Below are positions 33,976-43,206 of a stretch of DNA of 47,478 nucleotides, piece by piece; the first letter of the stretch is position 1, and each line of letters begins with the position of its first letter. This DNA is from Rikenellaceae bacterium (GTDB lineage Bacteria > Bacteroidota > Bacteroidia > Bacteroidales > Rikenellaceae): the NCBI GenBank assembly GCA_031262465.1, contig JAISHQ010000103.1, positions 1-47,478 on the forward strand, read 5' to 3'. The position numbers and the translations under genes are program-made. Under the pieces are notes generated by a model. That model was given only the letters and a program-made list of their open reading frames with translations. It had not been told where the DNA came from and searched no databases.

Positions 33976-34828
33976 AAGTTATCGTTCCCGCCTGGGCATT
34001 GCCGAAAGAGCCGTCTGTGTTAAAACGAGAGTTTCGCGCGGCGCGCAGGGCGTATTCTTGCAGGCAGGCATCGGCGGCCCCTCCCCCGGCGGGAGCGGCT
34101 TTGGTGATGCGCCCGTTTGCATCGGCTTCGATGTTGATGACCACCGTGCCGCCCCCCTGACATTGGTATGAGGGCACCGGCAGGCGACGGTCGGTGCGCC
34201 CCGGCAGGTAATAGGAGACGGTCACCCGCCCGCTCTGACGGCCTGTTTGGCTCTCCTGCGCGGCATCCTGCCCGCTCTGAGGGCGGTTATTCAAAATGTC
34301 CGAGGCCGATTGCAGTCCCTCTTCATAGGCCTGCCGCGAGGCCTCCATTCGAGCCTCCAATGCCCGTGCCTCGTCGTAAATTTGGGCGGCTTCGGTGCCC
34401 TGCGCATCGCGCAATTCGGCATCCAACTCCCCCTCGGCATTCGAGGCCCGGTTGCGGATCGCCTCGTACTCGCGCTCCATTTCTTGGAGAGCCTGCATCT
34501 GCCGCACCTGCTCTTCGAGACGCTCTTTTTCCTCGATCAGCTCCTGCAATTGATCCATTTCGACATAAAAGGCCGAATAGGGGTCGCTCGGGGTCAGGGT
34601 GATCTTGGCAAAGGCCAGCGCCGCACCCAACACCAAATAGGCAACGACCATCACCATCAGCCCCCGGCGGTGGTCGTAAGCCCACTCCGCCCAGTCGCGT
34701 CCTTGCGGGGCGAAGGGCAAATCCATCCGTTCGGTCTCGGGCGCAGACTCAGAAACGGCATCTCTCCGCTCTTCCTCGGGGTCGTCCGCCGACCAGGTGT
34801 ATGCTTTTTTGGGGTACTTTTCTGCCAT
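33956..34828 (-). CDS. Membrane protein with coiled coil and TonB-C-like domain
   Basis: The 290-residue protein has a cytoplasmic N-terminus (about 1-55), one transmembrane helix (GLMVMVVAYLVLGAALAFA), a long charged coiled coil (about 85-180; LQELIEEKERLEEQVRQMQ) and a C-terminal domain. GGGTVVINIEADANGRITKAA and YALRAARNSRFN resemble the TonB/TolA C-terminal fold. It lacks the Pro-rich spacer of TonB, so it could be a TolA-like periplasmic strut. It is divergent from lpxC-fabZ and overlaps the HhH gene. Confidence 0.75.
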   Translation of the reverse strand: MAEKYPKKAYTWSADDPEEERRDAVSESAPETERMDLPFAPQGRDWAEWAYDHRRGLMVMVVAYLVLGAALAFAKITLTPSDPYSAFYVEMDQLQELIEEKERLEEQVRQMQALQEMEREYEAIRNRASNAEGELDAELRDAQGTEAAQIYDEARALEARMEASRQAYEEGLQSASDILNNRPQSGQDAAQESQTGRQSGRVTVSYYLPGRTDRRLPVPSYQCQGGGTVVINIEADANGRITKAAPAGGGAADACLQEYALRAARNSRFNTDGSFGNAQAGTITYEFVAQ

Positions 34829-34859
34829 GGTTTGGCTTGCTTGCCGAGTTTCTTTCCAC

Positions 34860-34896
34860 AAAAGTAAGATTTCTATGAAAAAATTGATACTTTTGC
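34860..34896. promoter_or_regulatory. Divergent -7 boxes between the TonB-C-like gene and lpxC-fabZ
   Basis: TACTTTTG occurs on the minus strand at 34860-34867 and on the plus strand at 34889-34896. Each lies 30 to 40 nt from its gene's start, so polymerases would compete across about 20 bp. Confidence 0.6.
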
Positions 34897-34936
34897 ACCA
34901 ATTAAGCTCTAAGTAAATACCTCTCAACCCATATAC

Positions 34937-36331
34937 ATGGCATCGGAAAAACAACGCACCCTCAGTCAGCCCATCCAATTCAAAGGCATGGGACTGCACA
35001 CGGGCAAGATCGCTGAAATGACGGTAGAACCCGCCCAAGAGCACTTCGGTATCCGCTTCCAACGCACCGACTTGGACGGTCAGCCGATGATCGAGGCACT
35101 GGCCGAAAACGTCACAGACACCTCCCGGGGCACCACGCTGAGCAAATCGGGGGCGAGTGTGTCGACTGTCGAACACATCGTGGCCGCTCTGTGGGGCTGT
35201 GGAATCGACAACGCGCTGATTAAGATCGACGCGCCGGAGATGCCCATTATGGATGGCTCGGCTCGGGAATATGTCGAAAAAATCGCCGAGGCCGGGATTG
35301 TCGAACAAACCGCCGATCGGGTCTATTACGATATTTCGGAAAAAATCGCCTTTTCAAACCCCCAATCGGGGACACAAATCGTCATCTATCCGGACGACCA
35401 TTTTAGTGTCAATCTGAATATCGACTATGGCTCTGAGGTGCTTGGCAATCAGTACGCCAAGTTGGACGACATCGCCGAATTTCCGACCGAAATCGCCGCC
35501 TGTCGCACCTTTGTCTTCGCTCACGAACTGGAACCCCTGCTGGAAAAGAACCTGATTAAGGGGGGCGATTTGGATAACGCCATTGTCATCGTCGAACCTT
35601 TCGTCACGGCGCAGGAGATTGAACGGTTGGCCGGGGTTTTTCACAAGAGCGACATCCGGGTCATGCCCAACGGGCTGTTGAACAACCTGCAAATGCGTTT
35701 CCCCAACGAACCGGCTCGCCACAAACTGCTCGACCTGATCGGCGATTTGGCACTGGTCGGCCAACGCATCAACGGCAAAGTGATCGCCTATAAACCCGGC
35801 CACTACGGCAACACCGAGCTGGCGAAGTTGATCCGCAAGAACATCAAGCGCGACGCGGGAAAGCCGTGGTTCAAATACGACCCGACGAAGGCTCCCGTTT
35901 ACGATATTAACCGCATCAAGGGGTTGTTGCCGCACCGGCCGCCCTTCTTGTTGGTCGACAAAATCATCTACATCGACTCACAAAAGGTCGTGGGGATCAA
36001 GAACGTGACGATGAACGAACCCTTCTTCGTCGGCCATTTTCCGGAAGAGCCGGTTATGCCGGGGGTGCTGACCGTCGAGGCCATGGGGCAGTGTGGCGGC
36101 ATTTTGGCCCTGCATAACCTGCCCGATCCGGAAAACTATTCGACTTATTTCATGAAGATCGACTCCGTCAAATTCCGGGGCAAAGTCGTGCCGGGAGATA
36201 CCCTGCAATTCGAATTGCGGCTCTCCGAACCGGTACGGCGTGGGATCGTCAAGATGGAGGCCAAGGCTTATGTGGGCGACCAATTGGCGGTCGAAGCCGA
36301 GCTGATGGCTCAGGTCGCAAAAACGAAATAA
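34937..36331 (+). CDS. lpxC-fabZ: Fused LpxC (UDP-3-O-acyl-GlcNAc deacetylase) and FabZ (hydroxyacyl-ACP dehydratase)
   Basis: The first 315 residues are LpxC: KGMGLHTGK, STVEHIVAALWGCGIDN, MDGSAREYV, and the zinc-site segment RHKLLDLIGDLALVG. The last 140 residues are FabZ, with LLPHRPPFLLVDKI, VGHFPEEPVMPGVLTVEAMGQ (catalytic His and Glu) and KFRGKVVPGD. LpxC commits lipid A synthesis by deacetylation, and FabZ makes trans-2-enoyl-ACP for fatty acids. The fusion is characteristic of Bacteroidota and Chlorobi. It is followed at 36 nt by lpxA. Confidence 0.97.
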   Translation: MASEKQRTLSQPIQFKGMGLHTGKIAEMTVEPAQEHFGIRFQRTDLDGQPMIEALAENVTDTSRGTTLSKSGASVSTVEHIVAALWGCGIDNALIKIDAPEMPIMDGSAREYVEKIAEAGIVEQTADRVYYDISEKIAFSNPQSGTQIVIYPDDHFSVNLNIDYGSEVLGNQYAKLDDIAEFPTEIAACRTFVFAHELEPLLEKNLIKGGDLDNAIVIVEPFVTAQEIERLAGVFHKSDIRVMPNGLLNNLQMRFPNEPARHKLLDLIGDLALVGQRINGKVIAYKPGHYGNTELAKLIRKNIKRDAGKPWFKYDPTKAPVYDINRIKGLLPHRPPFLLVDKIIYIDSQKVVGIKNVTMNEPFFVGHFPEEPVMPGVLTVEAMGQCGGILALHNLPDPENYSTYFMKIDSVKFRGKVVPGDTLQFELRLSEPVRRGIVKMEAKAYVGDQLAVEAELMAQVAKTK

Positions 36332-36367
36332 AAAAGGGGGATAGAGGCTCCCACAATAGATAAAGGC

Positions 36368-37171
36368 ATGATAGACTCTTTTGCACGGGTTCACCCCGAT
36401 GCTCGGATCGGAGAAAATGTAACAATCGAAGCGTTTGCTTATGTGGCGGCGGATGTGGTGATCGGCGACGGTTGCTGGATCGGCCCGGGAGCCGTTCTGA
36501 TGGATGGTGCCCGGCTCGGCAAAAACTGTAAAGTCCACACCGGGGCGGTCGTTGCGGCCACTCCGCAAGACCTGAAATTCAGGGGCGAAGTGACGACCTG
36601 CGAAATCGGCGACAACAACACGATTCGCGAGGCGGTCACCATCAGCCGGGGCACGGCGGCGCGCGGAAAGACGGTCATCGGCGACAACAACTTGATTATG
36701 ACCACCGCCCACGTGGGTCACGACTGTGTGATCGGCAGTAACAACGTGCTGGTCAACGCCGTTCTGTTGGCCGGCGAAGTCGAGGTGGGCGATTGGGTGA
36801 TTCTGGGCGGCCAGACGGCTGTACACCAGTTCTGCCGGATCGGATCGCACGCCATGACCGGCGGAGGCTCGCTGGTCAGCAAGGATATTCCGCCCTTTGT
36901 CAAGGCGGCCCACCTGCCGCTCTCGTTTGTCGGGGCCAATTTCATCGGCCTGCGCCGCCGGGGATTCACGCCCGAAAAAGTGGGCGAGATTCAGGAGATG
37001 TTCCGCATCCTCTTTCAAAGCGGCTATGCTTACAACAAGGCCTGTGACCTGATCGAAGAGCAATTCGCGCCCACTGCCGAACGGGACTATATCCTTGATT
37101 TTGTGCGCACGTCGAAACGGGGCATTTTGAAACCATACAATCCCAATAAAAAGGATGAGGACGTAGATTAA
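36368..37171 (+). CDS. lpxA: UDP-N-acetylglucosamine O-acyltransferase
   Basis: The 267-residue left-handed beta-helix protein has repeated hexapeptides (IGENVTIEAFAYVAADVVIGDG) and the active-site His in TTAHVGHDCVIG, followed by GGQTAVHQFCRIG. A C-terminal helical domain completes it. It transfers a hydroxyacyl chain from ACP to UDP-GlcNAc, the first step of lipid A synthesis, and is co-transcribed with lpxC-fabZ. Confidence 0.96.
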   Translation: MIDSFARVHPDARIGENVTIEAFAYVAADVVIGDGCWIGPGAVLMDGARLGKNCKVHTGAVVAATPQDLKFRGEVTTCEIGDNNTIREAVTISRGTAARGKTVIGDNNLIMTTAHVGHDCVIGSNNVLVNAVLLAGEVEVGDWVILGGQTAVHQFCRIGSHAMTGGGSLVSKDIPPFVKAAHLPLSFVGANFIGLRRRGFTPEKVGEIQEMFRILFQSGYAYNKACDLIEEQFAPTAERDYILDFVRTSKRGILKPYNPNKKDEDVD

Positions 37172-37203
37172 TTTGGTGAAATGCAAATAAATACTTATCT
37201 TTG
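37172..37203 (+). promoter_or_regulatory. rimP-nusA-infB promoter
   Basis: TTTG (37172-37175) and TATCTTTG (37196-37203) are separated by exactly 20 bp. The TTTG box begins directly after the lpxA stop codon. Confidence 0.78.
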
Positions 37204-37226
37204 TCGCTGAAAGCTACGAGGAGGAG

Positions 37227-37260
37227 ACGAACAAGGGGACCGAAAGTCCCCTTGTTCGTT
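37227..37260 (+). promoter_or_regulatory. 14-bp hairpin in the rimP leader
   Basis: ACGAACAAGGGGAC and GTCCCCTTGTTCGT form a perfect stem with a CGAAA loop, about 20 nt past the expected start of transcription. No T-run follows, so it is a leader structure or protein-binding site rather than a terminator. Confidence 0.65.
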
Positions 37261-37294
37261 CAGGTATATAAAAGCCAAACGACTGACAGTAAGT

Positions 37295-37762
37295 ATGATA
37301 GACGCAAAAAAGATCGAAGAAATCATCGGTTCCTTTACCGAAGGGACGGATTTATTTCCGGTCGAGGTAAAAATTTCTCCGGCCAACGAGGTGGAGGTCG
37401 TCATCGACAGCGACACGGGGGTTACGATCGACCAATGTGTCGCCCTGAGCCGGGCGATCGAGGAGGGGTTCGACCGGGAGGCCGAGGACTTCGAGCTGAG
37501 TGTCCTGTCGGCTGGGATCGGACAACCGCTGAAGTTGCCACGCCAATACCAAAACACGTTGGGCAAGCCGGTGGAGGTCGTTCTGAAAAACGGGATGAAA
37601 TACGCCGGAACGCTGGAGGCGGTCGACGAGAAATCGCTGACGTTGAGCTACGAGGAGATGCAACTGCCCGAGGGCAAAAAGCGAAAAGTGCGCGTCGAGG
37701 TGCGCCGGGAGTTCCCGTTGGACGAGATCAAATCGACCGTGCGGCAAATTTTGTTTCGGTAA
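37295..37762 (+). CDS. rimP: Ribosome maturation factor RimP
   Basis: The 155-residue protein has the N-terminal RimP domain (PVEVKISPANEVEVVIDSDTGV, then DQCVALSRAIEEGFD), the middle ELSVLSAGIGQPLKLPRQY and the C-terminal SH3-like domain with KRKVRVEV. It acts in 30S assembly. It is first in the rimP-nusA-infB operon, 37 nt before nusA. Confidence 0.95.
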   Translation: MIDAKKIEEIIGSFTEGTDLFPVEVKISPANEVEVVIDSDTGVTIDQCVALSRAIEEGFDREAEDFELSVLSAGIGQPLKLPRQYQNTLGKPVEVVLKNGMKYAGTLEAVDEKSLTLSYEEMQLPEGKKRKVRVEVRREFPLDEIKSTVRQILFR

Positions 37763-37799
37763 CACCATAATAAGGATATAACTAAAAAATAGATAAATC

Positions 37800-39029
37800 A
37801 TGGACAACATGAACCTGGTCAGCACCTTTTCCGAATTTAAGGAGCTGAAAAATATCGACAAGGCCACGATGGTCGGTGTGTTGGAGGACGTATTCCGCCA
37901 CATGCTGGCCAAACAATACGAGACCGACGAAAATTTCGACGTGATCGTCAACTTGGACAAGGGCGACTTCGAGATTTGGCGCAACCGAACCGTGGTCGAA
38001 GATGGCGACGTTGAAGATCCGAACGCCCAGATCACCCTGAGCGATGCCAAAAAATTGGATGAAACCTACGAAGTGGGCGAAGAGGTGGCTGAAGAGATCA
38101 AACTCGAATCGTTCGGGCGGCGCGCTGTGTTGTCGATCCGCCAAAATTTGGCCTCGCGCATCATGGATTTGGAGAAGGCCAACCTCTACAACCAATACAA
38201 AGAGCGGGTCGGCGAGATCATCACCGGCGAGGTCTATCAGGTGTGGAAAAAGGAGATTCTCGTCTTGGACGACGACGACAACGAGCTGGTTCTGCCCAAA
38301 TCGGAACAGATTCCGAGCGACTTTTTCCGCAAGGGCGACACCATCCGCGCCATTGTTTATAAGGTCGAGATGCACAACAACAACCCCTCGATCGTCCTCT
38401 CGCGCACCGCGCCCGAGTTCCTTCAGCGGCTCTTTGAGTTGGAAGTGCCCGAAATTTACGACGGGTTGATTACGATCAAGAAAATCGTCCGCATCCCCGG
38501 CGAACGGGCGAAGGTGGCCGTCGAATCGTATGACGACCGGATCGACCCGATCGGGGCTTGTGTCGGCGTGAAAGGATCGCGCATCTACTCGATTGTCAAG
38601 GAGTTGCGCAACGAAAACATCGACGTGGTCAATTGGACGAACAACACCCAACTGTTGATCCAGCGGGCGTTGAACCCGGCCAAAGTGTCGAGCATCCAGC
38701 TCAACGAAGAGGCCAAAACGGCCGCCGTTTACCTCAAGCCCAACGAAGTTTCGCTGGCTATCGGCAAGGGCGGGCTGAACATCCGGCTGGCCAGTATGTT
38801 GACCGGGTACGACATCGACGTTTACCGCGAAGTGGAAGAAGAGGACGTCGACCTCGAAGAGTTCTCGGACGAAATCGACAAATGGATCATCGACGCCTTC
38901 AAGGCCATCGGTTGCGATACGGCCAAGGCGGTGTTGGATATTCCGGTCGAAGAGCTGATTCAGCGCACCGACTTGGAGGAAGAGACTGTCCGCGAGGTGG
39001 TCGACATCCTCCGTTCGGAATTTGAATAG
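37800..39029 (+). CDS. nusA: Transcription termination/antitermination factor NusA
   Basis: The 409-residue protein has the N-terminal RNA-polymerase-binding domain, an S1 domain (about 130-200; GEIITGEVYQVWKKEILVL) and two KH domains with VGVKGSRIYSIVKELRNENIDVV and LAIGKGGLNIRLAS. A short helical tail follows, without the acidic repeats of the Escherichia coli protein. A small TTCGGGA/TCCCGAA hairpin lies in the 76-nt gap before infB. Confidence 0.96.
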   Translation: MDNMNLVSTFSEFKELKNIDKATMVGVLEDVFRHMLAKQYETDENFDVIVNLDKGDFEIWRNRTVVEDGDVEDPNAQITLSDAKKLDETYEVGEEVAEEIKLESFGRRAVLSIRQNLASRIMDLEKANLYNQYKERVGEIITGEVYQVWKKEILVLDDDDNELVLPKSEQIPSDFFRKGDTIRAIVYKVEMHNNNPSIVLSRTAPEFLQRLFELEVPEIYDGLITIKKIVRIPGERAKVAVESYDDRIDPIGACVGVKGSRIYSIVKELRNENIDVVNWTNNTQLLIQRALNPAKVSSIQLNEEAKTAAVYLKPNEVSLAIGKGGLNIRLASMLTGYDIDVYREVEEEDVDLEEFSDEIDKWIIDAFKAIGCDTAKAVLDIPVEELIQRTDLEEETVREVVDILRSEFE

Positions 39030-39105
39030 GCTGAGCAAGGTTTCGGGACACGGTTCCCGAATGAAGAAACACAAGTAACAAAGAGGAAAAAGAGAGCAAA
39101 AAGAT

Positions 39106-41925
39106 ATGACAAACGAACCGAAAATCAGACTCAACAAAGCGGCTCGCGAATTTAAGGTGGGGTTCTCGACCATTGTCGATTTCCTGGCAAAAAAGGGATT
39201 CCACATTGAAAATTCGCCGAGCGCCCAATTGGACGGACGGATGTTGGAGGCGTTACAAAAAGAGTTCGGCGGGAAAGGGGTCGAAGGCATCAACGTGAGG
39301 GAGAAGATCAAACAGAAAAACGAGACGGTCTCGTTGAACTCCCTGTCGAAAGAGGCCGAACGGGCGGAGGATGATTTCGAACGAGAGGTCATTATCAAAT
39401 CGGGAACGATGGAACCGGAGAAACCGTTGGTCAAAGGGCCGACGATCCTCGGAAAGATCGACTTGGACAGCAAACATCGCCCCGTCCAACCGCCTCGGCC
39501 CGAACCGGCCAAAGCACCGGAAAAACCGGCACCGGCGCCTGCTCCAACGCCTGCACCTGCTCCGCAAAAAACGGCTCCCATTCCGCCAAAGGCAGAGCAA
39601 CCCAAACCGGTGAAACCCGCCCCAGCGGCCGAAGTTCAACACGCGCCCGTTGCCAGCCAAAGTGCTCAGCAAAAGACGTTTGACGAGCGGATGGCCGAAA
39701 AGAAGGGCGATGTTTTCCGTCCCGACACCGAAGCCGACAAGCTCTCGGGACCGAAAGTGTTGGGAAAAATCGACCTGCAATCCATCCCAAGCTCCTCCGG
39801 CAAACGCGAAAAACGCAAACGCATCACCAAAAATAAAGTCGATGTGACCAAACCGCAACCCGGCGGTCAAAAACCGGGACAAAGCGGCGGAGGTGGCAAT
39901 CGCCCCGGAGCCGGTGGCGGTGGCAACCGTCCTGCCGGAGCGCAAGGACAAGGCGCCGGCGGAAAAAAGGGCGACAAGAAAAAAGGGGGCGCTTCCAAAT
40001 ACACAGCCAAACCGGTTCATCAAGAGGTGAGCGAGGAGGATGTACAAAAGCAGATCAAAGAGACGCTGGCTCGCCTGACCTCCAAAGGGGGAAAATCGAA
40101 AAGCTCGAAATACCGCCGCGACAAACGCGACGCGGTCAGTGCCCGTTACAGCGAGGAGATGGAGCGCGAACAACGCGAATCCGGCGTACTTCAGCTGACC
40201 GAATTTGTTACCGTCAGCGAATTGGCCACCATGATGAATGCGCCGGTGACCGATGTAATTATGGCCTGCATGAACCTCGGGCTGATGGTCTCGATCAACC
40301 AGCGGTTGGATGCCGAGGCGTTGGTCATTGTGGCTGAAGAGTTCGGCTATAAGGTCGAATTTGTCACCGTCGAAATTCAGGAAGCCATCTCGACCGAAGA
40401 GGATCAACCGGAAGACCTTGTGCCGCGTCCGCCCATCGTGACGGTCATGGGACACGTCGACCACGGGAAGACCTCGCTGCTCGACCGCATCCGCAACACC
40501 AACGTCATTGAGGGCGAAGCCGGTGGGATCACCCAGCACATCGGCGCATACAGCGTGACCTTAGAAGACGGGCGACGGATCACCTTCCTCGATACGCCGG
40601 GTCACGAAGCCTTTACCGCCATGCGTGCGCGCGGGGCCAACATGACCGACGTGGCAATCATCATCGTGGCGGCCGACGACAACGTCATGCCGCAGACCAT
40701 CGAGGCGATCAACCACGCCGCCGCCGCCGGGGTGCCTATGGTCTTTGCGATCAACAAGATCGACAAGGACGGAGCCAACCCTGACCGCATCCGCGAAGAG
40801 TTGGCGGCCATGAACTACCTGCTCGAAGATTGGGGCGGGAAGTACCAAAGCCAGGAAATTTCGGCCAAAAAGGGGATCAACATCGAAGCCCTGCTCGAAA
40901 AAGTGCTGTTAGAGGCCGAAATGCTCGAGCTGAAAGCCAATCCGAATAAAAAAGCCACCGGCGTGATCGTCGAATCGACCCTCGACAAAGGGCGCGGCTA
41001 TGTGGCCACGGTGCTGGTACAGGCCGGGACGCTCAAGGTCGGCGATGTGATGCTGGCCGGTACGGCCACCGGACGGGTCAAGGCCATGTTCAACGAACGG
41101 GGCAAAAAGGTCGAAGAGGCTGGCCCGGCAACCCCGGTTTTGGTCTTAGGGCTGAACGGCGCACCGCAGGCCGGGGATGTCTTCAACGTGATGGACGACG
41201 ACCGCTCGGCGCGCGAATTGGCCAACAAACGGGAACAACTGCAACGGATGCAGGGACTTAAGACACAGAAACATATCACGCTCGACGAAATCGGTCGCCG
41301 CATCGCCATCGGCAACTTCAAGGAGCTGAACGTCGTCCTCAAGGGGGATGTCGACGGCTCGATCGAAGCGTTGGCCGACTCGCTCATCAAGCTGTCGACC
41401 GAAGAGGTGCAGGTCAACGTCATCCACAAAGCCGTGGGGCAAATCTCCGAAAGCGACGTGCTCTTGGCCTCGGCCTCGAACGCCATCATCGTCGGCTTCC
41501 AGGTGCGCCCCTCTATGAGCGCGCGCCGACTGGCCGAAAAAGAGGAGATCGACATCCGCCTCTACTCGATCATCTACGACGCGATCAACGAGATCAAAGA
41601 CGCGATCGAGGGGATGCTCGAACCGGTGATGAAAGAGGAGATCACCTGCTCGGTCGAGGTGCTCGAAACGTTCAAAATCAGCAAGGTGGGCACCATCGCC
41701 GGGTGTATCGTCCGCGAGGGCAAAATTACGCGCAGTACCCGGGTGCGTGTCATCCGCGACGGTATCGTCATCTACACCGGCCGGCTTGGTTCGCTGAAAC
41801 GCTTCAAAGACGACGTAAAAGAGGTGGGCACCAACCTCGAATGCGGCCTCAACATCGAGAACTTCAACGACATCCACACCGGCGACATCGTGGAAGGATA
41901 CGAAGAGGTCGAAGTAAAACGATAG
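39106..41925 (+). CDS. infB: Translation initiation factor IF-2
   Basis: The 939-residue GTPase begins with an IF2-N domain ([20 protein letters not shown]). A long Pro/Ala/Lys/Gly linker follows (about 120-320), then the G domain with [14 protein letters not shown] (G1), DTPGHEAF (G3), NKIDKDG (G4) and SAKKG (G5), and the C-terminal initiator-tRNA-binding domains. It delivers fMet-tRNA to the 30S subunit. It is last in the operon and followed by a 20-nt box and a terminator. Confidence 0.97.
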   Translation: MTNEPKIRLNKAAREFKVGFSTIVDFLAKKGFHIENSPSAQLDGRMLEALQKEFGGKGVEGINVREKIKQKNETVSLNSLSKEAERAEDDFEREVIIKSGTMEPEKPLVKGPTILGKIDLDSKHRPVQPPRPEPAKAPEKPAPAPAPTPAPAPQKTAPIPPKAEQPKPVKPAPAAEVQHAPVASQSAQQKTFDERMAEKKGDVFRPDTEADKLSGPKVLGKIDLQSIPSSSGKREKRKRITKNKVDVTKPQPGGQKPGQSGGGGNRPGAGGGGNRPAGAQGQGAGGKKGDKKKGGASKYTAKPVHQEVSEEDVQKQIKETLARLTSKGGKSKSSKYRRDKRDAVSARYSEEMEREQRESGVLQLTEFVTVSELATMMNAPVTDVIMACMNLGLMVSINQRLDAEALVIVAEEFGYKVEFVTVEIQEAISTEEDQPEDLVPRPPIVTVMGHVDHGKTSLLDRIRNTNVIEGEAGGITQHIGAYSVTLEDGRRITFLDTPGHEAFTAMRARGANMTDVAIIIVAADDNVMPQTIEAINHAAAAGVPMVFAINKIDKDGANPDRIREELAAMNYLLEDWGGKYQSQEISAKKGINIEALLEKVLLEAEMLELKANPNKKATGVIVESTLDKGRGYVATVLVQAGTLKVGDVMLAGTATGRVKAMFNERGKKVEEAGPATPVLVLGLNGAPQAGDVFNVMDDDRSARELANKREQLQRMQGLKTQKHITLDEIGRRIAIGNFKELNVVLKGDVDGSIEALADSLIKLSTEEVQVNVIHKAVGQISESDVLLASASNAIIVGFQVRPSMSARRLAEKEEIDIRLYSIIYDAINEIKDAIEGMLEPVMKEEITCSVEVLETFKISKVGTIAGCIVREGKITRSTRVRVIRDGIVIYTGRLGSLKRFKDDVKEVGTNLECGLNIENFNDIHTGDIVEGYEEVEVKR

Positions 41926-41944
41926 TTATCCAAAATCGCTATAA
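41925..41944 (+). promoter_or_regulatory. 20-nt box after infB, shared with infC
   Basis: GTTATCCAAAATCGCTATAA begins at the last base of the infB stop codon and matches 31039-31058 at 19 of 20 positions. Confidence 0.75.
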
Positions 41945-41982
41945 CGAGAGGCGAGCCACTATTTGGCTCGCCTCTCGTTTTT
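41944..41982 (+). terminator. Intrinsic terminator of infB
   Basis: ACGAGAGGCGAGCC / GGCTCGCCTCTCGT with an ACTATTT loop is followed by TTTTT. Confidence 0.92.
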
Positions 41983-41985
41983 CCA

Positions 41986-42072
41986 CGCCTTCGACTGCCG
42001 CTTTTAGAAAGCGGCGCAAATCGCGGCTTTTTGTAAAAAGTAGGTGGGGGCACTAAGTAAAACAATCTCTTA
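41986..42072. repeat. Composite of a hairpin-cluster fragment and the 42-nt infC-associated segment
   Basis: 41986-42023 matches the first third of the block at 32490 (GCCGCTTTTAGAAAGCGGC and neighbours). 42031-42072 is the inverse of 31108-31149. The two parts may therefore belong to one larger repeat family. Confidence 0.65.
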
Positions 42073-42077
42073 GTTAT

Positions 42078-42223
42078 CAAAGACCTACCACCCCGCCCTT
42101 ACGGGCACCCCTCCTTCGGGAAGGAGGGGACATTTTGAGTGAAATAGTGTATAGAGAAGTCTCCTCCTTCAGAGAAGGAGGAGTACCCGAGCCGACAGGC
42201 GAGGGGGAGGTGGTAGGTCTTTT
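42078..42223. repeat. MITE-like palindromic element
   Basis: Terminal inverted repeats AAAGACCTACCACC (42079-42092) and GGTGGTAGGTCTTT (42209-42222) enclose two perfect hairpins: CCCCTCCTTC/GAAGGAGGGG (42108-42129) and CTCCTCCTTC/GAAGGAGGAG (42161-42183). No gene is inside. The termini and length suit a non-autonomous miniature element. Confidence 0.7.
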
Positions 42224-42264
42224 CTCCCTGAAAACGCCCTCCGCTCTCACGAAAAAACACAAAC

Positions 42265-42301
42265 AAAAAAGAGGCTCTGAGATTACTCAGAGCCTCTTTT
42301 T
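42265..42301 (-). terminator. Intrinsic terminator of tRNA-Glu
   Basis: GAGGCTCTGAG / CTCAGAGCCTC with a 4-nt loop has six T on the minus-strand 3' side. T residues also follow on the plus strand. Confidence 0.9.
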
Positions 42302-42302
42302 G

Positions 42303-42374
42303 TAGCCCATAGGAGAATCGAACTCCTCTTTCAAGAATGAAAATCTTGCGTCCTAACCGATAGACGAATGGGCC
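42303..42374 (-). tRNA. tRNA-Glu (anticodon TTC)
   Basis: The minus strand folds as a standard cloverleaf: acceptor GGCCCAT with ATGGGCT, D arm GTCT/GGAC, anticodon stem CAAGA/TCTTG around TTTTCAT (anticodon TTC) and T arm AGGAG-TTCGATT-CTCCT. The discriminator is A, and CCA is not fully encoded. Confidence 0.96.
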
Positions 42375-42385
42375 TTTTTGCGGTG

Positions 42386-42417
42386 CAAATATAGCGCGCC
42401 TTTTTTTATCCTGCAAA
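42386..42417 (-). promoter_or_regulatory. tRNA-Glu promoter
   Basis: On the minus strand TTTG (42414-42417), 20 bp, then TATATTTG (42386-42393). The tRNA begins 11 nt further on. Confidence 0.82.
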
Positions 42418-42469
42418 TTTTTTGAAAAAAAAGCAGGCAAAACGCTTTCACAACCCATTCGAAGCGGCG

Positions 42470-43171
42470 TTATTCTAAAAGGAAGCGGACAGTGACGTTA
42501 GATTCGACCGAAATTTTTTCAAATTCGAGGCTTGGTACCGACTCCTCGGTGGCCAGATCGGCCGAGACGGATTTGCTCATCGTGTTCATCACATAGGGGC
42601 GGTACGTCCGTTCGTAATCCTGGATGTAGATCGCCTTGCCGATGGTTTGCCCGATGGCTTCGGCCAGCCGGGCGGCCTTGCTCTGCGCATTTTTCATCGC
42701 CAACACTTTGTTATCGAGCACAAAACTGTCGATTTGGCTGTATTCGGCTTTGGTGATCGAGGCGTTGGCGATGCCCACCCCCTCCAGAGCGGCGAAGACC
42801 GAGGCGGCGGTCTGCGCATCGGGCACCTTGAGCTGGTAATCGCGCGAGACCTGAATATCCGTCCGGCGGAGGATGTATTTCTTGAAGTTGCTCGACATAT
42901 CCTGCACCGTCAGCTGTTTCTCGACGTCGATCCCCAATTGTTGCAGGGCGCGGATCATGTTGCGTTCCTGCGTGGCGACCGAGGTGCGTGAACGGCTGTC
43001 GCCCTCGTTGATCTGAAAGGCGATGTAAATCTCGTCGGGCGCAATTTCGGCCTTGTTGTAGCCGGTCACCTCGATGTAATTCTGATTTTCTACAATGGAT
43101 ACGTTTTGTTGCGCCACCGACAGGGTCGACACGCCCAAAAAGAGCGTCAGCGCGATCATTGTTTTTTTCAT
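42470..43171 (-). CDS. SIMPL-domain (DUF541) periplasmic protein
   Basis: The 233-residue protein has a signal peptide (MKKTMIALTLFLGVSTLSVA, then QQ) and the SIMPL core: EVTGYNKAEIAPDEIYIAFQ, then DMSSNFKKYILRRTDIQVSRDY, then AMKNAQSKAARLAEAIGQTIG. SIMPL proteins such as E. coli YggE are linked to oxidative stress; no activity is proven. It lies 36 nt after mscL and may share its transcript or use a weak TACCTTAG box at 43192-43199. Confidence 0.88.
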   Translation of the reverse strand: MKKTMIALTLFLGVSTLSVAQQNVSIVENQNYIEVTGYNKAEIAPDEIYIAFQINEGDSRSRTSVATQERNMIRALQQLGIDVEKQLTVQDMSSNFKKYILRRTDIQVSRDYQLKVPDAQTAASVFAALEGVGIANASITKAEYSQIDSFVLDNKVLAMKNAQSKAARLAEAIGQTIGKAIYIQDYERTYRPYVMNTMSKSVSADLATEESVPSLEFEKISVESNVTVRFLLE

Positions 43172-43206
43172 CTATTTTATGTTTTTATGTGCTAAGGTAA
43201 GATGCG

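Noticed and set aside
34829..35308. N-terminal extension of the TonB-C-like protein through lpxC
   Set aside because: It would read antisense through lpxC and its promoter. The ATG at 34828 gives a plausible protein preceded by its own -7 box.
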